A stretch of DNA of 64,000 nucleotides from Burkholderia sp. USMB20 (GTDB lineage Bacteria > Pseudomonadota > Gammaproteobacteria > Burkholderiales > Burkholderiaceae). The stretch covers positions 59,548 to 123,547 of the forward strand of contig NZ_JTAN02000004.1 in the NCBI RefSeq assembly GCF_000949135.2. The letters run 5' to 3'. Under the pieces are notes generated by a model. It was not told the DNA's origin. It ran no database searches and was given only the letters and a program-made list of their open reading frames with translations. Below are positions 27,557-36,309 of the stretch, piece after piece (the first letter of the stretch is position 1; each line of letters starts with the position of its first letter). A program made the translations under genes and the position numbers.

Positions 27557-27904
27557 GTCTGTCTCCTGGCGGTGTCGTGACGGCACCAACCGCACGGCCG
27601 TCTCAGCGGCCATTTTGTCGACTTTGTGGGGCGCCCGACCGCAGCCGGCGGCGAGCGTAGCGACTATCGTACTCCGTCCCGGCGCCTCGACGTCCGTCCG
27701 GACACCAACCACTGCAAGCAATGCGCGCGCCAGCAAGCGGTCGCCCGCACGTCGTCGCGCGGCTCGGCACGCCGTCGAGAACCGGTGGCCGAAAAGAAAC
27801 CGGCCGTTCGAAAATCGAACGGCCGGAAATCGAACACTTTACGCGAACGAAGCCGAAGCGAGGCCGGCGAACGCCGAGCCACGCGGACAGCGTCAAATGT
27901 CAGA
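27557..27904. other. Region between acxR and acxC
   Basis: No gene is supported here; the frames on both strands are composition artefacts. It contains the acx operon terminator (27791-27826) and, 54 bp ahead of acxR, CCATTTTGTCGACTTTGTGG (27610-27629), partly repeated at 25361-25380. Confidence 0.5.
27791..27826 (-). terminator. Rho-independent terminator of the acetone carboxylase operon
   Basis: A perfect 12-bp stem (CCGGCCGTTCGA with TCGAACGGCCGG) and a 3-nt loop at 27800-27826. On the minus strand it is followed by a T-rich tract (TTTCTTTTC). It lies about 80 bp after the acxC stop. Confidence 0.85.
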
Positions 27905-28411
27905 TCATTGCACGCGCTCCGGAACCGGCAGCTTCACCCATTCCGCGTAGAACGCATCGATGTCGGGTTCGAAGTCGTGAATGACCGGGTACCACGGCGT
28001 AGGCGCCTCGACGTCGTGCATCGCGCCGCAAGTCGGGCAGTAGTATTCGCGATAGACCTGCCATTGCGTGTCGGGCGCCATCAAGCGTGGGTAGACCTCG
28101 TCCATCGCCTCTTCGGATTCGCGCACGAAGATGTTCGCATGCAGTTTCCAGTTGTCGCGGTAATCGCAGAACACATGGCCGCAGTCGCATTGCGTGACCC
28201 AGTGCTTCGTCGCCCATTGCTGCACGATGTACAGGTGCGGGCCGAGCGGCAACACGATGCGGTCCTTCCAGCCGAGCTTCTGCTGCAGCGCATCGACATA
28301 CATCCGGAAGCGCTCGCCGTCCTTCGGCATCGACAGCATGCGCAACGTGGTGTCCCAGTCGAGCTTGCCGTCGACCATGTTCCTGATCTGTTCCTTGGTG
28401 TAGGTAGACAT
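27905..28411 (-). CDS. acxC: Acetone carboxylase gamma subunit
   Basis: 168 residues, the family length. Cysteines at 75, 77 and 82 (CDCGHVFC) and at 125 and 128 (CPTCG) form a probable metal site. The opening MSTYTKEQIRNMVDGKLDWD is typical of the subunit. Acetone carboxylase joins acetone and bicarbonate to acetoacetate at the cost of ATP in the cytoplasm. The gamma subunit completes the heterohexamer. It lies 40 bp behind the alpha-subunit gene, last in the operon. Confidence 0.92.
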   Translation of the reverse strand: MSTYTKEQIRNMVDGKLDWDTTLRMLSMPKDGERFRMYVDALQQKLGWKDRIVLPLGPHLYIVQQWATKHWVTQCDCGHVFCDYRDNWKLHANIFVRESEEAMDEVYPRLMAPDTQWQVYREYYCPTCGAMHDVEAPTPWYPVIHDFEPDIDAFYAEWVKLPVPERVQ

Positions 28412-28451
28412 CTCCAGTCCTCCATGTGGGTGATAGTGCGCAGGGTCCGGT

Positions 28452-30776
28452 TCACTCCTCGACCAGCACCACTGTATTGACGTCGGGCATCTTCGACAGG
28501 TCCATGCGGAATTTCGAGCCGTAGGTCGGCACGTCGAGCTCGTCCTCGGTGAGCGTCCACGTGTCCGGCAACTCCCAGAACGCGCGGAACTGCTGCTCGA
28601 ATTTCGTCGACAGGCCGAAGCTCGTCGCGAACATGTGCTGCACCTGTGTCGATGCATGCTTGAGGAGGATCCGCTCGCGCTCGCCCTTCATCCATTCGCG
28701 AGTCGGTTGCGAGCGCGCGAGACGCGCGTTGCGGATCTCGATGCGCCGCAGAGCGGTCGCTTGCGGATCGACCGTCCAGATGCCGTTGACATCCCGCGTC
28801 GCCACCGCCCCATAGACCTTCTGCGCGTATTCGGGCAGCAGCACCGCGTTGTTGAGATCGCGTTCGATCGCGTCGATCTCGCGGTCGAGCGGATCGCCGA
28901 AGCCGGGGCCGCCGCGCAGATAGTTCAGGTAGAGATCGTAGTTGCTGTAGCAGTCCTCCGTGGTCATGCATTGCTGGTCGCGCTTGACGACCGCGCCGGC
29001 GTTCAGGTGGTTTTCGTAATCCGGCAGGTCCGGATTCGTATCGCCGCCGAGCGGCAGGCTCTCGCCGAGCGCGATGCGCTCCTCGATGCCAGTGCGATGC
29101 GCTTCGAAACGATAGCCGGTGGCGGGCGGGTAGCCGCCCATCAGGCCCCAGTCGCTGTTCATGTAGCCGTTGCCCATGAAGAACATCGTCCAGTCCTGCG
29201 CCTTCCAGACCATGCGCAGCGTCTCGAATCCGCAACCGCCGCGGTACTTGCCGTAGCCGCCCGAATTCGACTTCACGTTGCGGCCGAGGTACAGCAGCGG
29301 CTCGGCCATCTCCCAGATCTCGATGTCGCCCATGTCGCCTTCGGGGTTCCAGATCGCGGCCGCGTGATTCAGACCGTCCTTGATCGCGCACGCGCCGGTG
29401 CCGCACGACGACGCCTCGAAGCTGTTCACCGCATGGATATCGCCGTCCTGGTTGATCCCGCCGCCCTGCAGCCAGTTCGACGTGTTGGCGTTCCCCGCGT
29501 TGACCTCCTCGAGATAGCCGCGGCTGAAGTACGCCTGCGACAGGGCGCGCCACATCGCGCTCCAGCCCGACACCAGGAAGTGCCACGCGTAAGCGTGTCC
29601 GGTGCGGCGGTCGTCCGGGTTCATCCACGCGCCCTTGGGCAGGTGGAATTCGGTGCCGAAATACGCACCGTCGTTGATGCGCTGCGTCGGCACCAGCGTC
29701 TGCGTCATCATCACCCAGATGCCGCTCGTGAACGCTACCTGGTGCGCGTTGTACGAGTGCCAGCCCCAGCGGCTCGCGCCCTCGAAATCGAGACGCCACG
29801 AGCCGTCCTTGCGAATCTCCATCTCGACCGGCGAATGCATGATCGAGTCGAGCTTCGCAAACGCGGACGACGTCTGCACGTCCGGATGGTCGTACGGCAC
29901 GTCGACGAACGCGACCTTGCGATACTTGCCCGGCAGCGTCATCGCCTTGAGGCGCGTCTGCAACCCGCGCCGTCCTTCCTCGATCACCTCGAAGCCGAAT
30001 TTCTCGTAGGCGTCGAGGCCCTCCTCGTCGATCACTTCCTCGATCAGATCGCGGATCATGTGGCAGCCGGCGATGCGCGTGCGCTCGTCGAGAATCCAGT
30101 ACTTCGGCGTGCGAACCGAGCGCTGGCTCTCGTGCAGCCAGTCGCGCAGCGGCGTGTCGTTCACCCCTGTCTTACGGCACGTAATCATGTAGCCGTCGCC
30201 GAAACGCTGCACCTGGCCCGTCGACATCGAGCCCGGCGTCACCGCGCCGGTATCGATCACGTGCGTGACGCCGCCAACCCACCCGACCAGCTTGCCGTGC
30301 GCGAAAATCGGCACGATCGTTGCGATGTCGCACGGGTGGACGTTGCCGATCGAGCAGTCGTTGTTGGTGAACATGTCGCCGGGCTGAATGCCCGGATTGG
30401 CTTCCCAGTTGTTTTCGATCATGTACTTGATCGCCGCGCCCATCGTGCCGACGTGGATGATGATTCCGGTCGACGTGAGCACGCAGTCGCCCGCCGCGTT
30501 GTAGAGCGTGAAGCACAGCTCCCCTTCCTGCTCGACGATCGGGCTCGCGGCAATCTTCTTGGCCGTTTCGCGCGCATGCACGAGGCCGCCGCGCAGCTTC
30601 GAGAAGATCTTCTCGTAGCGGATCGGATCGCGCTCGCGCAGCTCGAGCCGTTCGAGCCCGTTGTAATGGCCGGTTTGCGCGGTGCGCTCGAGAATGCCGT
30701 CGCGAAACTGCTTGAGCGTCTGGCCGTTCTTTAGCAGATCGGCGAAGCCGACTTCCTGGCTGGACATCATGTTCAT
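28452..30776 (-). CDS. acxB: Acetone carboxylase alpha subunit (hydantoinase B family)
   Basis: 774 residues. Hydantoinase B/oxoprolinase-type protein: RGGLVHARETAKKIAASPIV, then GDMFTNNDCSIGNVHPCDIA as the conserved metal-binding region, and GYGKYRGGCGFETLRMVWK near the end. It fits the acetone carboxylase alpha subunit in length and by its neighbours. It starts 11 bp after acxA with an AGGAG ribosome site in the gap. It carries out the carboxylation step together with the beta subunit. Confidence 0.92.
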   Translation of the reverse strand: MNMMSSQEVGFADLLKNGQTLKQFRDGILERTAQTGHYNGLERLELRERDPIRYEKIFSKLRGGLVHARETAKKIAASPIVEQEGELCFTLYNAAGDCVLTSTGIIIHVGTMGAAIKYMIENNWEANPGIQPGDMFTNNDCSIGNVHPCDIATIVPIFAHGKLVGWVGGVTHVIDTGAVTPGSMSTGQVQRFGDGYMITCRKTGVNDTPLRDWLHESQRSVRTPKYWILDERTRIAGCHMIRDLIEEVIDEEGLDAYEKFGFEVIEEGRRGLQTRLKAMTLPGKYRKVAFVDVPYDHPDVQTSSAFAKLDSIMHSPVEMEIRKDGSWRLDFEGASRWGWHSYNAHQVAFTSGIWVMMTQTLVPTQRINDGAYFGTEFHLPKGAWMNPDDRRTGHAYAWHFLVSGWSAMWRALSQAYFSRGYLEEVNAGNANTSNWLQGGGINQDGDIHAVNSFEASSCGTGACAIKDGLNHAAAIWNPEGDMGDIEIWEMAEPLLYLGRNVKSNSGGYGKYRGGCGFETLRMVWKAQDWTMFFMGNGYMNSDWGLMGGYPPATGYRFEAHRTGIEERIALGESLPLGGDTNPDLPDYENHLNAGAVVKRDQQCMTTEDCYSNYDLYLNYLRGGPGFGDPLDREIDAIERDLNNAVLLPEYAQKVYGAVATRDVNGIWTVDPQATALRRIEIRNARLARSQPTREWMKGERERILLKHASTQVQHMFATSFGLSTKFEQQFRAFWELPDTWTLTEDELDVPTYGSKFRMDLSKMPDVNTVVLVEE

Positions 30777-30787
30777 CGCATGTCTCC

Positions 30788-32932
30788 TTACTTGACTTCG
30801 CTGAGATGGAAGAGGCGGTGCTTGTCGAGCGTGGTGGCGAAGCCCTTCGGGACGACGAACGTCGTCGCGTCGGATTCGATGATCGCGGGCCCCGCGATCT
30901 CGTTGCCCGGCTTGAGCGACTCCATTCGCCAGATCACCGCGTCATGCCACTGCTTGTGCCGATACAGACGCCGCGTACCGATACGCGCGTCCGCCGGCGG
31001 CGTGGGGCCGGCAATGGCGTCTTCCGGCAATACCGGCTTCTGCGTGACGACCATGCCGCGCATGATCGCGCCCGTGACCGAGAAGCCCAGCTCCGGCGAG
31101 CGCGCGGAGCTCGCGTACACGCGGCCGTAGGTCTCTTCGAAGGCCGTCACGATCTTGTCCCAGTCGTCCGCACCGGACGCGCCCGCGATCGGCGATTCGA
31201 TTTCGAGGTCGTTGAGCTGGCCCATGTACTGCATCCGGAAGCCCGGCCGCAATATCACGTCCCGCTCGCCGAAACCGTTGATGCGAAACTCGTCGATCAC
31301 CTTGGCGGTCAGTTCGGCCCAGGCCTTCTGGATCGTCTGCGCGGCCTGCGCCTTATCGGCGTCGGACGCGAGCTGCGGCAGCGCGAGATCGACGCTCTTG
31401 TCGTAGCGATACTCGAAATCCGCGCACGCGCAGCCGAATGCCGAGAAGCCCGCCGCCCACGCCGGCACGACGACATCCTTGAAGCCGAGGCCCTCGGTGT
31501 AGCCATAGGTATGAACCGGCCCCGCGCCGCCATACGAGAAGCACACGAATTCGGTCGGGTTGTACCCTTTCGCGCTGACGTTCGAGCGCAGGTATTCGCG
31601 CAGTTGCAGGTCGAGCAGCTCGATCACGCCGGCCGCCGCATCCTCCACGGAGAGTCCGAGCGGCTCGGCGATCTGCACGCGAATGTGCTCGCGGGCGCGA
31701 TTCACGTCGAGCTTGATCTGGCCGCCGAGGAAGTTGTCCGGGTTCAGGTAGCCGAGCACGACGTGGCAATCGGATACGGAAACCGTCGTCAGGCCGCTGT
31801 CGGGCCAGCACGTGCCGACGCGATAGCCGGCGCTGTCCGGCCCGAGCTTGATGGCCCCGCTGTACGGATCGAGCCGCACGAAGCTGCCGGCGCCCGCGCC
31901 GACCGAATCCATCGTGACGAGCGGCAGCGACAGCACCAGGCGCGCCATGTCCGGGTCGGACGCGATCGCGAATTTGCCCTTCGTGATGAGCGCCATGTCG
32001 AACGACGTGCCGCCGATGTCCGAGCATGCGATGTTGTCGTAGCCGAGCGCCTCGCCGAGGAGCTTCGAGCCGATCACGCCGCCGATCGGCCCCGACACGA
32101 TGGTGCGCGCCAGTTCCTTCGCTTTCCAGCTGATCGTGCCGCCGTGCGTCGCCATCACGCGCAGGTCGAATTTCGCGCCGTGCTTGCGGAAGCGGTCGCT
32201 GACTTTCCTGAGCGTCTGCCGCGACGGCTCGGCCGCATACGCTTCGAGCACCGTCGTGTTCATCCGGTGGCTTTCCTTGCGCTGCGGGTAGTAGTCGACC
32301 GATGCGAACACCGGGAGATCGACGCCGCGCGCAGCCAGCTCGTCGCGCACGATGTCCCGCGCCTGGCGCTCGCTCGCGGCGTTTTTGTGCGACTGAAGAA
32401 AACAGATGACGATCGCTTTCGCACCGGCGGCGACGAGCTCCCGCGTAGCCTGCCGCACTTCGTTTTCCCGCAGCGGAATCACGATCTCGCCCTGGACGTC
32501 CGTACGCTCGGTGACACCTCGCGTTCGCGACAACGGCACGAGCGGCTCGTCGTAGCGGTGCGTATTCAGGTGGATGCGCTCTTCGAGCGCGTACCCGAGG
32601 TAGCTCTGGATCGCCCGCCCCATCAGGTGCACGTGCTCGAAGCCCTTGTTGACGAGCAACCCGACGTCGAGCCCCTTGCGCTGCACGACGCGGTTGAGCA
32701 TCGCAGTGCCGGAATACACGCAGGTGACCAGTTCCGGATAGACGTCGTCGACGTCGCGTTGCCAATGCGCGAGCGCGTCCTGCGACGAGTTGAAGATCGC
32801 GAGTGATTCATCCTCCGGATTGCTTTGCGCCTTGCCGACGACAAACCGTCCGTCCTCGCGCACGAAGAAGGTGTCGGTCATCGTGCCGCCCGCGTCGATG
32901 CCCAAGACCTGGACTTGCGAAAGTCCTTCCAT
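30788..32932 (-). CDS. acxA: Acetone carboxylase beta subunit (hydantoinase A family)
   Basis: 714 residues. Hydantoinase A/oxoprolinase fold with the phosphate loop GIDAGGTMTDTFFV at the N-terminus and SDIGGTSFDMALI in mid-protein, the two ATP-binding elements expected of the subunit that activates acetone and bicarbonate. First gene of the operon. A consensus sigma-54 promoter lies about 95 bp upstream and no other promoter is evident, so expression should depend on the sigma-54 activator. Confidence 0.92.
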   Translation of the reverse strand: MEGLSQVQVLGIDAGGTMTDTFFVREDGRFVVGKAQSNPEDESLAIFNSSQDALAHWQRDVDDVYPELVTCVYSGTAMLNRVVQRKGLDVGLLVNKGFEHVHLMGRAIQSYLGYALEERIHLNTHRYDEPLVPLSRTRGVTERTDVQGEIVIPLRENEVRQATRELVAAGAKAIVICFLQSHKNAASERQARDIVRDELAARGVDLPVFASVDYYPQRKESHRMNTTVLEAYAAEPSRQTLRKVSDRFRKHGAKFDLRVMATHGGTISWKAKELARTIVSGPIGGVIGSKLLGEALGYDNIACSDIGGTSFDMALITKGKFAIASDPDMARLVLSLPLVTMDSVGAGAGSFVRLDPYSGAIKLGPDSAGYRVGTCWPDSGLTTVSVSDCHVVLGYLNPDNFLGGQIKLDVNRAREHIRVQIAEPLGLSVEDAAAGVIELLDLQLREYLRSNVSAKGYNPTEFVCFSYGGAGPVHTYGYTEGLGFKDVVVPAWAAGFSAFGCACADFEYRYDKSVDLALPQLASDADKAQAAQTIQKAWAELTAKVIDEFRINGFGERDVILRPGFRMQYMGQLNDLEIESPIAGASGADDWDKIVTAFEETYGRVYASSARSPELGFSVTGAIMRGMVVTQKPVLPEDAIAGPTPPADARIGTRRLYRHKQWHDAVIWRMESLKPGNEIAGPAIIESDATTFVVPKGFATTLDKHRLFHLSEVK

Positions 32933-33026
32933 GGTGATGTCTCCAATGATTGAAGTCGTGATGAGCCGCGCTCCGGTTCGAACGGGGTCATCGTTCGATC
33001 CCGGGCGTCGGCTCATCTGCAAGGAG

Positions 33027-33041
33027 GCAACAACCGTGCCA
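33027..33041 (-). promoter_or_regulatory. Sigma-54 (-24/-12) promoter of acxABC
   Basis: On the minus strand TGGCAC (33041-33036), 5 bp, TTGC (33030-33027): an exact match to the -24/-12 consensus with correct spacing, about 95 bp ahead of acxA. Confidence 0.85.
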
Positions 33042-33137
33042 TTCGGTGGATCCGGCCGATCGGCGCGCCCCGGTCAAGCCAGGCGGGGCGCCCATCGGAT
33101 GGAGCGGGTTGCTTCGGGCAGGCGACTCACCTTGGAC

Positions 33138-33152
33138 GTCCGGATTCCGGAC
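33138..33152. promoter_or_regulatory. Candidate upstream activator site of the acx operon
   Basis: A perfect palindrome GTCCGGATTCCGGAC (7-bp arms, 1-bp centre), centred about 105 bp upstream of the -24 element. That is the usual place for binding of a sigma-54 activator such as the neighbouring AcxR-type protein. Confidence 0.55.
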
Positions 33153-33362
33153 TGGTCAGGCGTCCGAATATCAGTCGGCTCCCCCGGCGGGCGGGTGCAC
33201 GCTTGCCCCGGATCAGGAACGGAGGCAGCGCGGGCGCCTCGCCGTGCGGCGTGACGTCATCGCCGGCCGTCGCCCCTCATTCACGTTCATCCTTTCGGCT
33301 GATACCGGCATTCATCCGTGCCGCCTAAAGTGACCGGAAACGCCCCCCTTACGGAGAACGAC

Positions 33363-34154
33363 ATGACGCACCCGCAACCCCGTACGATCGCGATCACCGG
33401 CGCCGGCACCGGCATCGGCGCCGCGTGCGCGCGCCGCTTCGCCGCCCGCGGCGACCGCGTCGTACTGATCGGGCGGCGCCGCGCACCGCTCGACGCGCTC
33501 GCCGCCGAGACGGGCGGCCTCGCGCTCGCCGGCGACGCCGCGAGCACGGCCGACTGGACCCGCTTCCTGCCGGAGATCGCCGGGCGGTTCGGCCCCGTCG
33601 ATGCGCTCGTCGCGTGCGCGGGCGGCCACGGTCTCGGCCGCGCGGACGAAACCGACGACGCGCAATGGCGCGACGCGCTGCATGCGAACCTCGATACCGC
33701 GTTCGTCAGCGCACGCGCGTGCCTGCCCGACTTGATCGCGCAGCGCGGCAGCATCGTGCTGGTCGCGTCGATCGCCGCGCTCGCGGCCGGGCCCGGCGTA
33801 TGCGGCTATACGGTCGGCAAGCATGCGCTGCTCGGGCTCGCGCGATCGCTTGCACGCGACTACGGGCCGCACGGCGTGCGCGCGAACGCGGTGTGCCCGG
33901 GCTGGGTCCGCACGCCGATGGCCGATGCAGAAATGGAACCGCTGATGTCCGCATACGGCGACACGCTCGACGGCGCGTATGCCCGCGTGAGCGCCGACGT
34001 GCCGCTGCGGCGCGCGGCCGATCCGGACGAGATCGCGGCCGTGTGCGCATTCCTGGCATCACCGGATGCGTCGTTCGTAACGGGCGCAACGCTCGTCGCC
34101 GACGGTGGCGCAACGGTCGTCGACGTGCCGACCCTCGCATTCGACACGCTTTGA
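33363..34154 (+). CDS. SDR-family oxidoreductase
   Basis: 263 residues with cofactor loop TGAGTGIG, ACAGG, serine in VLVASIAAL, YTVGK (YxxxK) and a terminal VADGG: all catalytic elements of a classical short-chain dehydrogenase. Ribosome site GGAGAACG precedes the ATG. First of a run of same-strand genes (LysR, DUF4286, MHS symporter, DUF2848). The cluster probably handles a hydroxy- or keto-acid brought in by the symporter, but the substrate is not apparent. Confidence 0.88.
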   Translation: MTHPQPRTIAITGAGTGIGAACARRFAARGDRVVLIGRRRAPLDALAAETGGLALAGDAASTADWTRFLPEIAGRFGPVDALVACAGGHGLGRADETDDAQWRDALHANLDTAFVSARACLPDLIAQRGSIVLVASIAALAAGPGVCGYTVGKHALLGLARSLARDYGPHGVRANAVCPGWVRTPMADAEMEPLMSAYGDTLDGAYARVSADVPLRRAADPDEIAAVCAFLASPDASFVTGATLVADGGATVVDVPTLAFDTL

Positions 34155-34375
34155 TGCATGGGGATACGCCGCCCGCACCACGCTTCTTCACTGCACGGGG
34201 ACGCATCGCCCGCGCGCGCATCGTGACGGGCGGCCGCGCTCGCCGCCGGTACGCGACCGCCCGTTCCCTCGCCCGGCGCATGCACCACGCCGCGCGCGCT
34301 TCCCACCCCGGAAATCCGCTAACATCGACCGATCCCGCCGCCCCCGCGCGGCCCTGCCTCACCGATCGGCATTCG

Positions 34376-35434
34376 ATGAACATCCGGTTTCTTGAAACCT
34401 TCGTCTGGCTCGCGAAGCTGGAGAACTTCCGGCTCACGGCCGAGAAACTGCACACGACGCAGGCGGCCGTGTCGAGCCGCATCGCGTCGCTGGAAGAAGC
34501 GTTCGACGTGCGGCTGTTCGACCGCAACACGCGCTCGGCGACGCTCACGCCCGCGGGGCGGCGCATGCTCGCGTACGCGGAACGCATCGTGCGGCTCGAC
34601 AGCGAGATGCGGCGCGACATCGACGCAGCGAGCGACGCGGGGCTGATCCGGATCGGCGTGATCGAGTCGATCGTGCACAGCTGGTTTCCGGCACTGATGG
34701 CGCAATTGCGCGAGCGCTATCCGCGCCTCGACGTCGAGATTACCAGCGACACGACACTGCACCTGATCCGCCTGCTTAGCACCGACGGCGTCGACCTGAT
34801 CCTGCAGACCGACCCGGTGCCGGGCCCCGACTTCACGAACCTGCCGCTGTGCGAATTCCCGGTGCGCTGGGCGGCGAGCCCGCGTCTCGGGCTCGGCGGC
34901 GAACGGCTCGACGTCGCGCGGCTTGCCGCGTACCCGATCATCAGCTTCTCGCGCCACTCGGGCCCGCACGCGACGATCGAGCGGTTGTTCGCGGCCGTCG
35001 AGCGGCCGGCCAGCATCAACTGCATCACGTCGGTCGCCGCGATGATCCGGCTCGTCGCCGACGGTTTCGGCGTGGCCGCGCTGCCGCCCGCGATCATCGG
35101 GCGCGAACTGCAGGAAGGCGCGCTCGAACTGCTCGACGTCGAACCCGAATTCCCCGCGCTGCCGCTCGTCGCGTCGTATCGCACGCAGGGGCTGCCGGTC
35201 GCCGCGCGCATCGCGGAACTGGCGAGCGAAGTCGCGCGCGCAATGCCGGCGGTTTCCAGTCATGCGAGGCCCGCCGCGTCGGCAAAGGCCGAGGCCGAAA
35301 CCGAAACCGAAACCGACATCGTCGACAAGTCCCCCGCCCGCTCGGCGAAAAAAGCCCGACCCGCGTCGGCAAAACGCACGCCCCAATCCGCGTCGCCCGC
35401 CCCCTCGGCGAAACGCCGCCCGCGCCGCTCATAA
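34376..35434 (+). CDS. LysR-family regulator with a basic C-terminal tail
   Basis: 352 residues, about 50 longer than usual. Residues 1-60 form the LysR helix-turn-helix and 90-290 the effector domain. Residues 295-352 are a low-complexity tail: an ETETETD stretch encoded by a short CGAAAC repeat, then SAK-repeats rich in Lys, Arg, Ser, Ala and Pro, like a histone H1 tail. ATG 34376 is chosen because it begins the LysR domain. The much longer open frame upstream is a GC artefact. It stands between the SDR gene and the transporter and is likely their regulator. Confidence 0.88.
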   Translation: MNIRFLETFVWLAKLENFRLTAEKLHTTQAAVSSRIASLEEAFDVRLFDRNTRSATLTPAGRRMLAYAERIVRLDSEMRRDIDAASDAGLIRIGVIESIVHSWFPALMAQLRERYPRLDVEITSDTTLHLIRLLSTDGVDLILQTDPVPGPDFTNLPLCEFPVRWAASPRLGLGGERLDVARLAAYPIISFSRHSGPHATIERLFAAVERPASINCITSVAAMIRLVADGFGVAALPPAIIGRELQEGALELLDVEPEFPALPLVASYRTQGLPVAARIAELASEVARAMPAVSSHARPAASAKAEAETETETDIVDKSPARSAKKARPASAKRTPQSASPAPSAKRRPRRS

Positions 35435-35533
35435 GAAAACCTGTTCACCGCGAATTTGTTTTCTTGTTGGACGGGTGCGGCCCGTCTTCGGGACACTGCG
35501 GTTCCTGACACACCCCGTCACAAGGAACCCGCC

Positions 35534-36220
35534 ATGTCCCGCCTTTCCCTTCCGCACGGCCAGCTCTGCGTCTGGACGGACATCGATCCCGCGCACGAAG
35601 CCGATTTCAACGCGTGGTACGACCGCGAGCACATGCAGGAGCGTGTTGCGATTCCCGGCTTCACGCATGCGCGGCGGTTTCGCGCGACCGACGGCGGCCC
35701 GCGCAAGTACCTCGCGCTGTACGTGACGGACACGCTCGACGTATTCCATAGCGACGCGTACCGGCGCGCGTTCACGCAGCAGACCGCGTGGTCGCTCGCG
35801 AACTTCGAACGGATGACGGGCACGCAGCGGCGGGTCGGCGACCTGACGATCGAGGCCGGCGACGGCGAAGGCATGCATCTCGCGCTGTTCGTGCTACCGC
35901 CGGAGCGCGTCGACGTGCCGCACCTGCGCGAGCGCTTCGACGCGGCGCTGCACGAACCCGGCATCCACGCGGCCCGGCTGTTCCGCACCGCGCCGGACCT
36001 GTCCGCGCCGATCGGCGCCGATGCGGCCGCGCGTCCGGCCGCCGACGCGCTCGTGCTGATCGAGGGCAGCGATGCCGCGGCCACGCGCCGCGTCGCCGCC
36101 GCGATCGCCGGTCACGACGACGTGCGCACCTTCGACCTGCTGTGGCGCGCCGCCGCGCCGCAGCCGGCTGCCGGTCGCGACGCCCAAGCAAAACCGGCCG
36201 CCGCCGCGCTGCCCGCCTGA
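35534..36220 (+). CDS. DUF4286 family protein
   Basis: 228 residues. The opening block (WTDIDPAHEADFNAWYDREH, then MQERVAIPGF) is the ferredoxin-like EthD/DUF4286 pattern, and a second, weaker alpha/beta half follows (MHLALFVLPPERVDVPHLRERF). Such proteins often accompany degradation enzymes and may bind or modify intermediates. No signal peptide. Ribosome site AAGGAA. It is followed by an MHS transporter gene. Confidence 0.75.
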   Translation: MSRLSLPHGQLCVWTDIDPAHEADFNAWYDREHMQERVAIPGFTHARRFRATDGGPRKYLALYVTDTLDVFHSDAYRRAFTQQTAWSLANFERMTGTQRRVGDLTIEAGDGEGMHLALFVLPPERVDVPHLRERFDAALHEPGIHAARLFRTAPDLSAPIGADAAARPAADALVLIEGSDAAATRRVAAAIAGHDDVRTFDLLWRAAAPQPAAGRDAQAKPAAAALPA

Positions 36221-36309
36221 ACGCCGACGCCGCCACCGGCCGCGCCGTCCGTGATCCACACGCGGCCCGCGCATCGGTCCCCGCGCGTCCCCCCGTCCTC
36301 CTTCACGAC

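Noticed and set aside
28635-30734. 699-codon frame antisense to acxB
   Set aside because: Composition artefact opposite a well-supported subunit gene; no family features.
33425-35434. 669-codon plus-strand frame ending in the LysR gene
   Set aside because: Its first half is an arginine-rich shadow of the SDR gene. The LysR domain starts at 34376.
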